From: JAGXLC01 sp964585385
Lineage (GTDB): Bacteria > Bacteroidota > Bacteroidia > Bacteroidales > UBA12077
Reading direction: 5' to 3'
Assembly: GCA_964585385.1 (NCBI GenBank)
Contig: CAZPDP010000015.1
Coordinates: 8,752 to 72,751, forward strand
DNA: 64,000 nt
The stretch's first letter is position 1, and every line of letters starts with the position of its first letter. Below, piece after piece: positions 27,096 to 35,753 of the stretch. Position numbers and translations under genes: made by a program. The notes under the pieces are model-generated. The model saw only the letters and a list, made by a program, of their open reading frames with translations, made no database searches and was not told the origin of the DNA.

Positions 27096-27980
27096 TTAAC
27101 CGGCTGATCCCATTATAATAATTAACATAACCACTACCATATAGAGAGAAGTCATTTTAAAAATATGATAATTGACTTTTGTACCGGGTTTAACTATACT
27201 GTAAACAGAATAACCAATCAGAATGGCTGCTATAAAAAACAGTACTCTGAGGTATCCCCATGATAAACCCAGTAAAAATACACCCAGGCCAAAAGCAATT
27301 GCTGAAGCAATAGCTGAAAAGGCAACTATGACCCTTGTAGCCTGCAAACCATAGCTTGATGCAAAAGTGGGAATCCTTGCCTTCTCGTAATCTCTAAAAT
27401 ACCGTATGTTAAAAGTCATAATGTGAGTGGGGATCCACAAGACAACAGCAAATGCAAGCAAGAGTCCAATCCAGTCGATGGAACCCAGTCCCAAAACTCT
27501 TCCTGCCAAAACAGGCATTCCGCCAGAAACTCCCCCCCATACAATAGACCAGGCTGAAATTCTTTTCAACCAAATGGTATATATCACAAAATCCGTAAAA
27601 AAACCGGCAAAAAGAACCAATCCATATAGTAGAGACAAAGAGAAACCAATACCTAATCCTAAACCCAGGAGAATAACTCCAAAGATTAAAGCTTCTTTTG
27701 CGCTGATCATACCAGAAGGAATAGGGCGAGAAACAGTACGATTCATAGATGCGTCTATATCTCTGTCCCATACCATATTCAATACTGTCGTTCCACTTAT
27801 TGCCAGAAAGAGACTTAGCACAAAAAACAAAAACACTTGCCAGTCAATAAAAGGACATTGTGTACTGATAAATCCTGTAATACCGGTAAAAAGTAATAGC
27901 AAAGTTTGTAAGCTTTTAATAAGCTTCCAGTAAATTTTAATTTTTTCAGTTATCTTTTTTAGAAAGCCCATAATATCCAT
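27096..27980 (-). CDS. ctaB: Heme O synthase-like UbiA prenyltransferase (CtaB/CyoE)
   Basis: About 295 residues from ATG 27980; an upstream in-frame ATG at 28043 would overlap the previous gene by 53 bases. A multi-helix UbiA-family protein. The first Asp-rich motif is NMVWDRDIDASMNRTVSRPIP. The CtaB-type WLKRISAWSIVWGGVSGGMPVLAG and LWIPTHIMTFNIRYFRDYEKARIP segments support protoheme IX farnesyltransferase over other UbiA enzymes. It converts heme b to heme o in the membrane. It is last in the minus-strand operon with a His-rich membrane protein, suggesting that protein carries an o- or a-type heme. Confidence 0.85.
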   Translation of the reverse strand: MDIMGFLKKITEKIKIYWKLIKSLQTLLLLFTGITGFISTQCPFIDWQVFLFFVLSLFLAISGTTVLNMVWDRDIDASMNRTVSRPIPSGMISAKEALIFGVILLGLGLGIGFSLSLLYGLVLFAGFFTDFVIYTIWLKRISAWSIVWGGVSGGMPVLAGRVLGLGSIDWIGLLLAFAVVLWIPTHIMTFNIRYFRDYEKARIPTFASSYGLQATRVIVAFSAIASAIAFGLGVFLLGLSWGYLRVLFFIAAILIGYSVYSIVKPGTKVNYHIFKMTSLYMVVVMLIIIMGSAG

Positions 27981-27990
27981 TAAATAACTT

Positions 27991-28887
27991 TTACCTAACA
28001 CATCTAAAACCGGTGTTAAAACTATAATACCCAGGTCCTGCACTATTCCTTGCCCAAACTGTCACTTTATACTCGTAATTGGAGAAACTGCCTCCCCGCA
28101 TGTACCGGTAATGGGTATCCTCATAATCGTCGGCAGTCCATTCCCAGACATTACCAGCCATATCGTATAATCCATATGGACTTTGATTATTTTGAGTTGT
28201 TATTCCATTGTATCTGTCCCCATTATAGAAACCTGCTGGTGTTGTCCGAGCTACTGATGTTTCAAGAATTTCTTTCAGGTTATGTTCTCTGTGGGTATAA
28301 TTAGCAATATTCGGGTCTATTTCATCTCCCCAAGGATAAGGCCGCTTATCTGTTCCCCTCGCAGCTTTTTCCCATTCAGCCTCTGTTGGAAGCCTGTATT
28401 CATAATAATCGGCATAAGCCTTAGCCCCAAACCAGGTCACCATTACCACGGGATGATTCTCAAATCCTTTATCCACGTAAAATTTCCCATCCTGGTAATT
28501 GATATATCCCCCAGGTTCATCAAGAGGCAGGTGGATCTTATAGCCCTCCTCTATTTTTTTCTCATGGTCATATCCGTCAAATTGTTCGCCGGGATAATAT
28601 CCCATCACTTTATTGTTTTCTATTTTTATAGAATCAGCCGCCAACGCTTTATTCAGGTATTCAGCATATAACTTATTGGTAACAGGTGTTTTCATCACCT
28701 GATAGTCATAATCAATTACTGAATCATGGCTATGCATCCCATGGAAATATTCCCCGGATGGTACGGTAACCCATTCTTCGGGAGAAACCCCTGTCTCTAT
28801 GCTTCGGGCCTTCTCGTTAATGACGGGTTCTGTATTGCAGGCTACAATAAATAGCAGAAAAGTCATAGATATCAGTAAACGTTTCAT
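27991..28887 (-). CDS. SUMF1/FGE-fold lipoprotein without the catalytic cysteines
   Basis: 298 residues. A lipobox (LFIVAC, Cys17) predicts a lipoprotein. The formylglycine-generating-enzyme fold is clear: VTVPSGEYFHG, PVVMVTWFGAKAYADYYEYRLPTEAEWEKAARG, SPYGLYDMAGNVWEWTADDY, RGGSFSNY and NTGFRCVR. The paired cysteines used by true FGE just before the end are absent (ARNSAGPG occupies that stretch), so it is unlikely to oxidise a sulfatase. Similar proteins (NirV-like) accompany respiratory enzymes. It overlaps the His-rich membrane protein gene by four bases. Confidence 0.88.
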   Translation of the reverse strand: MKRLLISMTFLLFIVACNTEPVINEKARSIETGVSPEEWVTVPSGEYFHGMHSHDSVIDYDYQVMKTPVTNKLYAEYLNKALAADSIKIENNKVMGYYPGEQFDGYDHEKKIEEGYKIHLPLDEPGGYINYQDGKFYVDKGFENHPVVMVTWFGAKAYADYYEYRLPTEAEWEKAARGTDKRPYPWGDEIDPNIANYTHREHNLKEILETSVARTTPAGFYNGDRYNGITTQNNQSPYGLYDMAGNVWEWTADDYEDTHYRYMRGGSFSNYEYKVTVWARNSAGPGYYSFNTGFRCVR

Positions 28888-30404
28888 TTGTCACCTCCTT
28901 TCTCTTGATCAGAGTTCCCGTTTTCTTCTGGTATAATGTCAGTGGTTCTTTCCACCTCTAATTCCGGTTGATTATATTCATTGTTCCACAGACCTGAATT
29001 TTTGGTCAGATCAAACAAGCGCCATAAAAGCAATATCAACATCATTACCAATATTATACCCAAACCCAGGTCAGTGAGGATCATTGAAAGATCGACTATA
29101 TCTTGTTGAGCAGTTTCTCCTACAAACAATCTCTTCATTGAAAATATGGTAACAGCTGCAAAGGCTATATCAGAACCAATGATTAAAGTCCATCCGAACC
29201 ATTTTCTAACTTTTCCCTTCAGCCCTGTTATATCAGCATAGTATAAAATGATGATAGTGGCAATTATTGCGGCCAGGATATGCCAGTGCCCGGTTAGTGA
29301 AATACGTTCTTGCCTGGCAGGCCAAACGCGGAAAATTTCATCCAGTTTTACCGCCATAAAGATTCCCACACCACTTACTGTAAAATTCATAAACACCATT
29401 TGCCACAATGCTCCGAACTTCAAGGGATCATGTAATAGAGCGCCCAGTTTACGGAAAAATCCGGGTTTCTTCATCCCTTTTTCTTCTATTCGCTCTCTGA
29501 TAAGCTTTTTCCAGCCGAAGATCACCAGAAAAAGAGCCGCCAACATAACCATTACTGAGCCTCCGTAGATGATGGTATGGGCATAGTGAGTCCAGACAAC
29601 CGACCAGGCACCGACAGAAATAATGATTATACCCGGAATCATCAGCCACATGGCTATCTTATGAAATACACCTTTGAAGTCGAGCCACCTCCCAACAATT
29701 AAAGTGATGGCCACTGCAATTAATGTTAGCATGATATGCAGGTGCCCGATGATAGATTTCTGGAAAGCAGCTTTATGAGGTTCCCTGATCAGGTCTTCTG
29801 CAAGGAATGTTTCAAAACCGTTACCCCAGAATGAACCGGGCACAGCTCCGAAACCGGCGGAAATTAGGGTTGCCACAGTCATTACAAAAAAGGCCATCCG
29901 CTCCAAATCCATGCCTCCTTTTGTATGGGCATATTCAGTACTCGAAACCCGGTATCGCTTATTCCACGGATTAAGTGCAACTGCCAGCATAACACCTGAA
30001 AAAAACACCAGCACCAAGCCTGTGATAAACAAACCGTGAAATGCCCAGTTTTGCCCCCAGTAAGCAAAACCCAGCCCAAAAATCAAAGCCAGCATATAAC
30101 CAACTGTCACAAGCATATTTATGGTCCTCTGCTGTGATTTTTTCATCGGCACAATGGAAGTTATCATATATACTTCAATGGCTATCACCGCCATCGCAAT
30201 ACTATGATAAAGCATAACAATCCGTCCGGCTCGCTCTGCCGGATTAAGCTCCATATTTAGTAGATTTACAGTAATTTCTTTAACACCCCATTCAACCATT
30301 GGCCCGGACAGTGTTCCAAAAATCGCTGTAACCAATGAAACCAGGGCAATGGCAACAAGTATTAATCCTTTGGTAGAGGTGAACAAATAGTCTAACTTCT
30401 TCAT
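28884..30404 (-). CDS. 12-helix His-rich membrane protein, candidate heme protein
   Basis: 506 residues with about 12 hydrophobic helices and a soluble acidic C-terminus. Eight histidines lie in or at helices: His67 (MLYHS), His123 (AFHG), His221 and His223 (GHLHIML), His273 and His276 (WTHYAH), His373 and His375 (GHWHILA). The GHxHI helix and the helix after it are repeated: residues about 219-268 and 371-420 align (GHxHI, then DFKG or GLKG, then W and I-x-G). The organisation recalls heme-copper oxidase subunits, but the canonical His-His and Cu-ligand patterns are not clear. Linked heme O synthase supports a heme-binding role. I do not know the family. Confidence 0.65.
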   Translation of the reverse strand: MKKLDYLFTSTKGLILVAIALVSLVTAIFGTLSGPMVEWGVKEITVNLLNMELNPAERAGRIVMLYHSIAMAVIAIEVYMITSIVPMKKSQQRTINMLVTVGYMLALIFGLGFAYWGQNWAFHGLFITGLVLVFFSGVMLAVALNPWNKRYRVSSTEYAHTKGGMDLERMAFFVMTVATLISAGFGAVPGSFWGNGFETFLAEDLIREPHKAAFQKSIIGHLHIMLTLIAVAITLIVGRWLDFKGVFHKIAMWLMIPGIIIISVGAWSVVWTHYAHTIIYGGSVMVMLAALFLVIFGWKKLIRERIEEKGMKKPGFFRKLGALLHDPLKFGALWQMVFMNFTVSGVGIFMAVKLDEIFRVWPARQERISLTGHWHILAAIIATIIILYYADITGLKGKVRKWFGWTLIIGSDIAFAAVTIFSMKRLFVGETAQQDIVDLSMILTDLGLGIILVMMLILLLWRLFDLTKNSGLWNNEYNQPELEVERTTDIIPEENGNSDQEKGGDK

Positions 30405-30426
30405 ACAGTTTTCATTAATTTAACAG

Positions 30427-30468
30427 AACAGATTGAAACGAAATAGTAGCGCTCCGTTTCAATCTGTT
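30427..30468 (-). other. Perfect 14-bp hairpin inside the minus-strand operon
   Basis: AACAGATTGAAACG (30427-30440) and CGTTTCAATCTGTT (30455-30468) are exact inverse complements around a 14-base loop. It lies between the stop of the 210-residue membrane protein gene and the start of the His-rich protein gene. It has no U run on the minus strand, so transcript processing or stabilisation is as likely as attenuation. Confidence 0.6.
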
Positions 30469-30488
30469 TGATCCTTTAATCAATTTTT

Positions 30489-31121
30489 TTACGCATTTTT
30501 TATTTTTTTCACAAATCCATAAGTAAATGCCAGTGTCATTAACAACAGAATAGGTGTCAGGATTGAAAAGACAACTTCCTGGGTAAATATTCCCAGCAGC
30601 GGCTCTCCAAAACTGAGAGAGGCAAGCGCGATACCACCTATTCCTATTAATGCTCCACCAATTCCTACCCAATAAAAGTTATTATCAGCCTTTTCTGTCC
30701 GACTAACAAAAATGGGCAGGAGAAAAATGGTCAATCCTGCAATTGCATGGAAAATTGGATAAAATGCCTTTGTTGCAACTACTCCATAACTTGAGAGGAT
30801 AATCAAAATAAGGCCAATAGCGAGTAGAATAGTATAGCCCGTGTAATATTTTTTATAAAATTCACGAACCAATCCAATCGCTATGCCAAAAGGAATAAGT
30901 GTTGCCACCACCTTAATAATCGGCTGGCCCAATACGTCAAAGCCGAAGAAAATCATTAAAACCCCGGCTACAAACAATACAGCAAAGGACACCATGTAAT
31001 ACCTGTTTGCAATTCTCTTTTCCGGTGTTGAACGGTGTTCCTGGTAAAAACGATAGAACAAATAAACGGCTAGAAGCCCTGTAATTAACAAGACAATTCT
31101 GTCAAAAATAGTGATTTCCAT
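30489..31121 (-). CDS. Small polytopic membrane protein, unknown
   Basis: 210 residues with six or seven hydrophobic helices, beginning at about residue 8. A basic, hydrophilic loop (YQEHRSTPEKRIANRYY, about 26-42) follows the first helix. One membrane histidine is visible (YPIFHAIAG). No known motif. It lies second in the operon of the His-rich membrane protein and heme O synthase, so a subunit or assembly role in that complex is a reasonable guess. Confidence 0.7.
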   Translation of the reverse strand: MEITIFDRIVLLITGLLAVYLFYRFYQEHRSTPEKRIANRYYMVSFAVLFVAGVLMIFFGFDVLGQPIIKVVATLIPFGIAIGLVREFYKKYYTGYTILLAIGLILIILSSYGVVATKAFYPIFHAIAGLTIFLLPIFVSRTEKADNNFYWVGIGGALIGIGGIALASLSFGEPLLGIFTQEVVFSILTPILLLMTLAFTYGFVKKIKNA

Positions 31122-31155
31122 AAGCTAATTTTTTTGGTTAGACATAAAGAAAAAT

Positions 31156-31169
31156 AGTAATTAATTACT
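31156..31169. promoter_or_regulatory. Internal AGTAA-N4-TTACT operator
   Basis: AGTAATTAATTACT is a perfect 14-bp palindrome with the same half-sites and spacing as the sites at 13394, 23092 and 32074. It lies in the 61-base spacer between the first and second genes of the minus-strand operon. No good promoter box accompanies it, so it may be a secondary binding site. Confidence 0.5.
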
Positions 31170-31182
31170 GAATATACAAATT

Positions 31183-32001
31183 TCAGGGTTCAACACCAAC
31201 TTTCCTTTCCAGTATTAGTCTTTTAGCCTGTGGAGTCAAAATATAAATTAACAGAACAGTGGCAACAATAGCAGCAGGTAGATATAAACTAAAAACTCCC
31301 CCTTTTTCAGTAAGTTCAACTACACTCAAAATGTATCCTCCGATGATTGATGTCAGAGCAGCCATAATTCCCAAAGGGACGGTATAAGATTTATGCTTAA
31401 AAACTGCAAAAGTAAAAACCAGCCATGCAGCAGCGCCCATCCAGAAAGACATCTGAACAACGGCATACATGCCCTTTAATACATCCGGTATCGAGGTTTC
31501 AAAACCGAGGTGTTGATACCTGGAAATCACAGCAACACCATTAATATAGGTGAGTACATAAGCTATACCACCGAAAAATGCAAGGGCGATTACCTTTCTG
31601 TGTACCTTCCCGATATAAACCATTCCAAACCAAAGAACCAACGCGATAATAAAAACAGGCATCGTCGCTGCGGGATAATCAATGCTTTTTGCCGGAATTG
31701 TAGGGAAAAACCCTGCCAGCAACTGTAAAGCAGCCGCCACAGTTCCCCATAGCCAGCTCCAGTTTTGTTTTTTTACAAATCCATAAAGTACTGCACCCCA
31801 TAATGCACTAGCCACTAATCCCAAAGCGCCAAGCATGGAGTGAGTAATTTCTACAGCCACGGCCTCATCAGGTCGGCCTTGATCGATTTTACCGTTAACA
31901 ACATCCATGTAATTGTGAGCGAGTAAATAAAACAGAAGTAAACCCGCGAAAATACCAAGGATAGATAGTACAATTCCAATGTAACTGCTTTTTCGTGTCA
32001 T
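31183..32001 (-). CDS. Polytopic membrane protein with conserved histidines, unknown
   Basis: 272 residues with about eight hydrophobic helices. Membrane-proximal histidines occur in FYLLAHNYMD, VEITHSMLGALG, KVHRKVIALAF and RYQHLGFETS. It is the first gene of the minus-strand operon, behind the best copy of the AGTAA-N4-TTACT operator. I do not recognise the family. Its context suggests a subunit of the same membrane complex as the 12-helix His-rich protein. Confidence 0.7.
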   Translation of the reverse strand: MTRKSSYIGIVLSILGIFAGLLLFYLLAHNYMDVVNGKIDQGRPDEAVAVEITHSMLGALGLVASALWGAVLYGFVKKQNWSWLWGTVAAALQLLAGFFPTIPAKSIDYPAATMPVFIIALVLWFGMVYIGKVHRKVIALAFFGGIAYVLTYINGVAVISRYQHLGFETSIPDVLKGMYAVVQMSFWMGAAAWLVFTFAVFKHKSYTVPLGIMAALTSIIGGYILSVVELTEKGGVFSLYLPAAIVATVLLIYILTPQAKRLILERKVGVEP

Positions 32002-32041
32002 AATTTCATCTTGTTAAAGGGTTAAAATATTGTAGCGATGT

Positions 32042-32055
32042 AGTAAAACATTACT
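32042..32055. promoter_or_regulatory. Second operator copy upstream of the membrane operon
   Basis: AGTAAAACATTACT keeps the AGTAA and TTACT half-sites at the same 4-base spacing. It lies 18 bases from the perfect copy, in the predicted 5' untranslated region of the minus-strand operon. Confidence 0.5.
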
Positions 32056-32071
32056 TGATTTTAAAATAATA

Positions 32072-32120
32072 TAAGTAAATATTTACTTACAAATATACCA
32101 TGTTTTTTCTTTTTTCCAAA
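32072..32120 (-). promoter_or_regulatory. Promoter with perfect 18-bp operator, minus-strand operon
   Basis: On the minus strand: TTTG (32120-32117), a 19-base spacer, TATATTTG (32097-32090), then immediately the perfect palindrome TAAGTAAATATTTACTTA (32089-32072). The operator therefore covers the expected start of transcription. It is the most symmetrical of the five related sites. Confidence 0.8.
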
Positions 32121-32213
32121 AAAATTGTCTATTTTTTTTGTTTTAATACAAGGTGTTTCAAATCACTAGAATAAAAGGGCTATTTACCAAGTATCCAAAT
32201 CTATAAGAAACTC

Positions 32214-32867
32214 ATGAATGAAAAGCTAAAAATTGTAACCGATTACAGGGAAGTTCCCTCCAAGATTCCTGATTTTTTAACTGAGAAAGGGATTTCTCCA
32301 GAATTAAAAACTTTAAAAACAGGCGATTATATTGTTAATGGTGAAATTTTGTTTGAGCGAAAAACCAGGGATGACTTTGCCCTCTCAATCTTCCAGAACA
32401 GGTTATTTTCCCAGTGTTCCCGCATGAAAAAATCTCATTATCACAATGTCCTGCTTATTGAGGGAAATCCTTACAATACAAGGCATGATATCAGTCGACA
32501 GGCAATCCGGGGAGCTTTGTTATCCGTTTCCGTCTCCTGGCAGATTCCCATTATCTTTTCATCCAACCCGCATGATTCCGCAGATATGTTAATAATGGCA
32601 GGTAAACAATTATTACAAAACAATAGCCAGTATCTTCGGAAAAGTCATAAACCCAAAAGAATAAAGCGCAAATCGTTATATTTTCTGCAGGGCCTGCCTT
32701 CTGTAGGGCCATTAACAGCGAAAGCATTACTGGAACATTTTGGCTCCGCTGAAAATGTTGTTTTGGCCACAGAAGAGGAGTTAATGGAGGTTGAGGGTTT
32801 GGGAGCAACAAAAGTACGTAGAATAAGGAAATTTCTGTCGCAAAAATTTATGAATAATACAGGTTAG
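32214..32867 (+). CDS. XPF/Mus81-type ERCC4 nuclease with helix-hairpin-helix
   Basis: 217 residues. The N-terminal ERCC4 nuclease domain has the XPF active-site pattern: GDY (37-39) then ILFERKTRDDF (45-55), giving Glu48, Arg49, Lys50 and Asp53 or Asp54. The C-terminal tandem helix-hairpin-helix (about 155-213) includes LPSVGPLTAKALLEHFGS and VEGLGATKVRRIRKFL. This is the archaeal/eukaryotic XPF layout without the helicase domain and is uncommon in bacteria. It probably cleaves branched or flap DNA. It is a single gene, divergent from the membrane operon. Confidence 0.9.
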   Translation: MNEKLKIVTDYREVPSKIPDFLTEKGISPELKTLKTGDYIVNGEILFERKTRDDFALSIFQNRLFSQCSRMKKSHYHNVLLIEGNPYNTRHDISRQAIRGALLSVSVSWQIPIIFSSNPHDSADMLIMAGKQLLQNNSQYLRKSHKPKRIKRKSLYFLQGLPSVGPLTAKALLEHFGSAENVVLATEEELMEVEGLGATKVRRIRKFLSQKFMNNTG

Positions 32868-33293
32868 ATTTATTGAAACCTTCAGCCTTTCTAAAACCTG
32901 GCAGCTCTCCGAACGCATCGGACTCCAGTTGTTCACCACCAGCCGGTCTAAAGATATGTCAACCCTACGGGTTTATCAGCTGCTTACCGCCAGGATGGCG
33001 ATGTTCCCTGGTCGTGGTTTCAGCGATGGACCACCGGCATCCTTGCCGGTGCGGCCATGGCTTATAATCATAGATTGTTTTTTCAGGCCAACCCATTTTG
33101 CTGAATGGTAAATTTCATTTCTAAATTTCCAGCTTGACTCTGCCTTTCGCCGGCAAGATGCCGGCGGTCCACTTCGCGGAGCTGAATCTGTACTATCGGC
33201 ATCGGTCTGCAAAGATGGTATCCCTATTGATTTTCAGTGGCGAGCCGCCTGGCGGTTTGGAACCGCTTTCAGTTACTGTAGCGCCATTTGCTG
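32868..33293. repeat. Intergenic region with inverted REP-like repeats
   Basis: No gene is supported. Two copies of a GC-rich palindromic unit lie in opposite orientation: GGACCACCGGCATCC then TTGCCGGTGCGG (about 33028-33054), and its inverted relative CGCCGGCAAGATGCCGGCGG (33149-33168). Each can form a CCGGCA/TGCCGG hairpin. A smaller hairpin AACCC-TAC-GGGTT lies at 32961-32973. The same unit occurs as an inverted pair at 60.53-60.67 kb. Confidence 0.65.
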
Positions 33294-35753
33294 TCAGAAC
33301 ATCTCAATTCCCTCATATTCATCTCCCTTATCTTTGTCCTTCTGCCTGCCATTCTTGTAGTTGTTGATGATGTAGTTGATACTGAAGCTGAACACCGGTG
33401 ATTCACGCCGGCGAAGGATATAACTCTCGAATGTGTTACCGCTGATGGTCATTTCTTTTCTCCTTCCCTGAAAAAGATCCATGCCCTTGATGGTAAGCGA
33501 GAGCTTGTCCTTGATCAGGGTCTGCCTCACCGCGGCATTAGTCATAAAAAAACCTTTTCTTTCTCCCTGCGGTGTAAGGGAGTTTCCTCTGTATTTTCCT
33601 GTTAATTGTATCCGGGTTCCGGTGGGAAGTTTAAAGGTGCTGTTGTACCTGGCATTCCACTGGTTGCCTTTTTGCTGTACGCCTTCTTCCACGACATCGC
33701 CGCTGATAGCATAGCGGTAATAATTGCCGGTAAGATTGATATTCCACCATTTATAGATACTGGTGTTTAAAGAAAGTTCCACGCCTGTGGATTGTTCCTG
33801 TTGGATGTTTTCCATGGTATGGATCATCAGGTTGCCTTCTGTTGCCTGTTGGATTCGGGTGATCCCATTGGTGGTGTTTCTGTGGTATGCTTCTATGGTG
33901 GCCGACGATTTGCCGAAAATTTTCTTATACCCAAGCTCCCAGGAACCGGTATATTCGGGTTCTAAGCCCGGGTTACCCGTACGGGCATTGTATTGGTCGC
34001 GGTACCTTCTGAACGGATCTAGGTACCAGCTTCCGGGGCGGTTGATCCTTCTGCTGTAACTGGCGAAAAACTGATCTTTTTGTGAGAACTGCTTAGAAAA
34101 ATGCGCTGTAGGAAATACATCGAAACGGTTTATCCTGTAATTTTCATCAAGGATTCGCTGGTTGAGCAGGCGATCGGTGTACTCACCCCTTAAGCCAAGC
34201 TGATAGTCTATACTCAGCAGTTTTCCTGACCAGGTGGCATACAGAGCCTGGATCAACCTTGAAAAATCGGCCTCGGTGATATAGTTCTCCTCGCTGACCC
34301 ATTGTTCATTTTCCAGGTTCTGAAGCATGTAATGGTAGTTTTGCATGCGGTATCTTCCCTGGTATCCGGCTTCCAGCTTACCATTAGACGTTGGACGGGT
34401 ATAGTTAACTTTGGCTCTTAGCTGGTCGTCACTGCCCGATTCATTGGTTCTCAATCCGTCAGGTCCTGTCAGAACATCCTCCCAGTCGCTATCGGTTTGA
34501 AAATTCTTGCTGGTGTTGAGGTCTTCATTATCCGACCCGGAATAATACAGGGAGGCATTTAACTTATGCTCTTTGCTGTCAAAACGGTTCTGATAATCCA
34601 AATTGACTTTGTAATAGGTATTCTCCATATCAAATTCAGACCGTGTCTCTTCAAATAGTTGGGTCGACACAGGGAGGCTGTGTATATGTGACCAAACGGT
34701 TCCTTCCCTTCCGAAGCCAAATGAACCCAGACCGCCGGACAGGGATATGGAACTCTTTTTAGTGATGGAATAATCCAGCCCGGTTTCAAAAGAATACATC
34801 TTCCGGTTCATGGTGTTTTCCATGTGTTGATCAATATATGAGGTGGTATCTCCGCCGAAAGTCTGCCTCTCATCAACTCCTGTCATATCGAATTTGAAAT
34901 CCCGGTAATTCAGGCTTGTGGAAAGACTTAGCCTGTCAGTCAACTGATAATTCAAATTGGCCCCTCCCTCCAGGGTTCCACTGGATGAGCCCGAGGCCCT
35001 GACCATTCCATTGAGTCCGGATCCTCTGCCTTCTTTCATGATCACGTTAATGATGCCGGTGGTACCTTCCGGGTCATATTTGGCCGAGGGATTGGTGATG
35101 ATTTCAATGTTTTCGATCATACCCGCGGGGATTTGCTGGAGCGCGTCACTTCCATCCAGGACGGTGGGTTTGCCATCGACCAGCACCCGGAAATTTGAGC
35201 TACCGCGAAGTTCCACGTTACCCTCGATATCCACCTGTATGGACGGCACATTCTCCAGCACCTGGACAGCCGAGCCACCCCGGGCAGTATAATCCCCTTC
35301 AACCTGTATCACTTTTTTATCGACCAGATAGTTAACCTGCGGCCGGTTGGCGGTGACTTCCACCCCTTCGATATTTTGGGAGGTCTGCTCAAGGAAAAAC
35401 TTTCCCAGATCGTGCTGAGATGCTCTTCTGTTCATGCGGATGTCAGAGATTCTTTTCTTTTTGAATCCAATAAAATCCAACTCAAGATAATAACGGCCAA
35501 AGGGTACTTTTTTCAATACAAATTTCCCTTCTGTATTGGTAACTGTGCCGGTAACAAGTGAAGAATCAGTGGTTTTGTAAAGTACCACATTGGCATATTC
35601 CAATGGTCCATCTCCTTCAACATATACACTACCCCTTATTATACCGGTTCCAGCCGGTGAATTGCCTCTACCCTTACCCGGGGTCTGGCTAAAAGTGATT
35701 GAACTGATGATTAATCCTATAATTGAAAAGAAAAAAAATCGATGCATCTTCAT
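33294..35753 (-). CDS. TonB-dependent receptor (outer-membrane beta-barrel family)
   Basis: 819 residues. A signal peptide (IGLIISSITFSQ) is followed by a carboxypeptidase-regulatory-like domain (about 35-115), a plug domain (ENVPSIQVDIEGNVELRGSSNF and PAGMIENIEIITNPSAKYDPEGTTGIINV, about 130-240) and an OMP_b-brl_3 type barrel. Such receptors import large ligands such as siderophores or peptides using TonB energy. It stands alone, convergent with the nuclease gene. The substrate cannot be told. The local GC content is higher than in the left half of the window. Confidence 0.9.
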   Translation of the reverse strand: MKMHRFFFFSIIGLIISSITFSQTPGKGRGNSPAGTGIIRGSVYVEGDGPLEYANVVLYKTTDSSLVTGTVTNTEGKFVLKKVPFGRYYLELDFIGFKKKRISDIRMNRRASQHDLGKFFLEQTSQNIEGVEVTANRPQVNYLVDKKVIQVEGDYTARGGSAVQVLENVPSIQVDIEGNVELRGSSNFRVLVDGKPTVLDGSDALQQIPAGMIENIEIITNPSAKYDPEGTTGIINVIMKEGRGSGLNGMVRASGSSSGTLEGGANLNYQLTDRLSLSTSLNYRDFKFDMTGVDERQTFGGDTTSYIDQHMENTMNRKMYSFETGLDYSITKKSSISLSGGLGSFGFGREGTVWSHIHSLPVSTQLFEETRSEFDMENTYYKVNLDYQNRFDSKEHKLNASLYYSGSDNEDLNTSKNFQTDSDWEDVLTGPDGLRTNESGSDDQLRAKVNYTRPTSNGKLEAGYQGRYRMQNYHYMLQNLENEQWVSEENYITEADFSRLIQALYATWSGKLLSIDYQLGLRGEYTDRLLNQRILDENYRINRFDVFPTAHFSKQFSQKDQFFASYSRRINRPGSWYLDPFRRYRDQYNARTGNPGLEPEYTGSWELGYKKIFGKSSATIEAYHRNTTNGITRIQQATEGNLMIHTMENIQQEQSTGVELSLNTSIYKWWNINLTGNYYRYAISGDVVEEGVQQKGNQWNARYNSTFKLPTGTRIQLTGKYRGNSLTPQGERKGFFMTNAAVRQTLIKDKLSLTIKGMDLFQGRRKEMTISGNTFESYILRRRESPVFSFSINYIINNYKNGRQKDKDKGDEYEGIEMF

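Noticed and set aside
27981..28043. Upstream start for heme O synthase
   Set aside because: It would overlap the SUMF1-fold gene by 53 bases, and the family similarity starts after the ATG at 27980.
27991..28887. Active formylglycine-generating enzyme
   Set aside because: The fold is present but the paired catalytic cysteines near the C-terminus are missing and no sulfatase is nearby.
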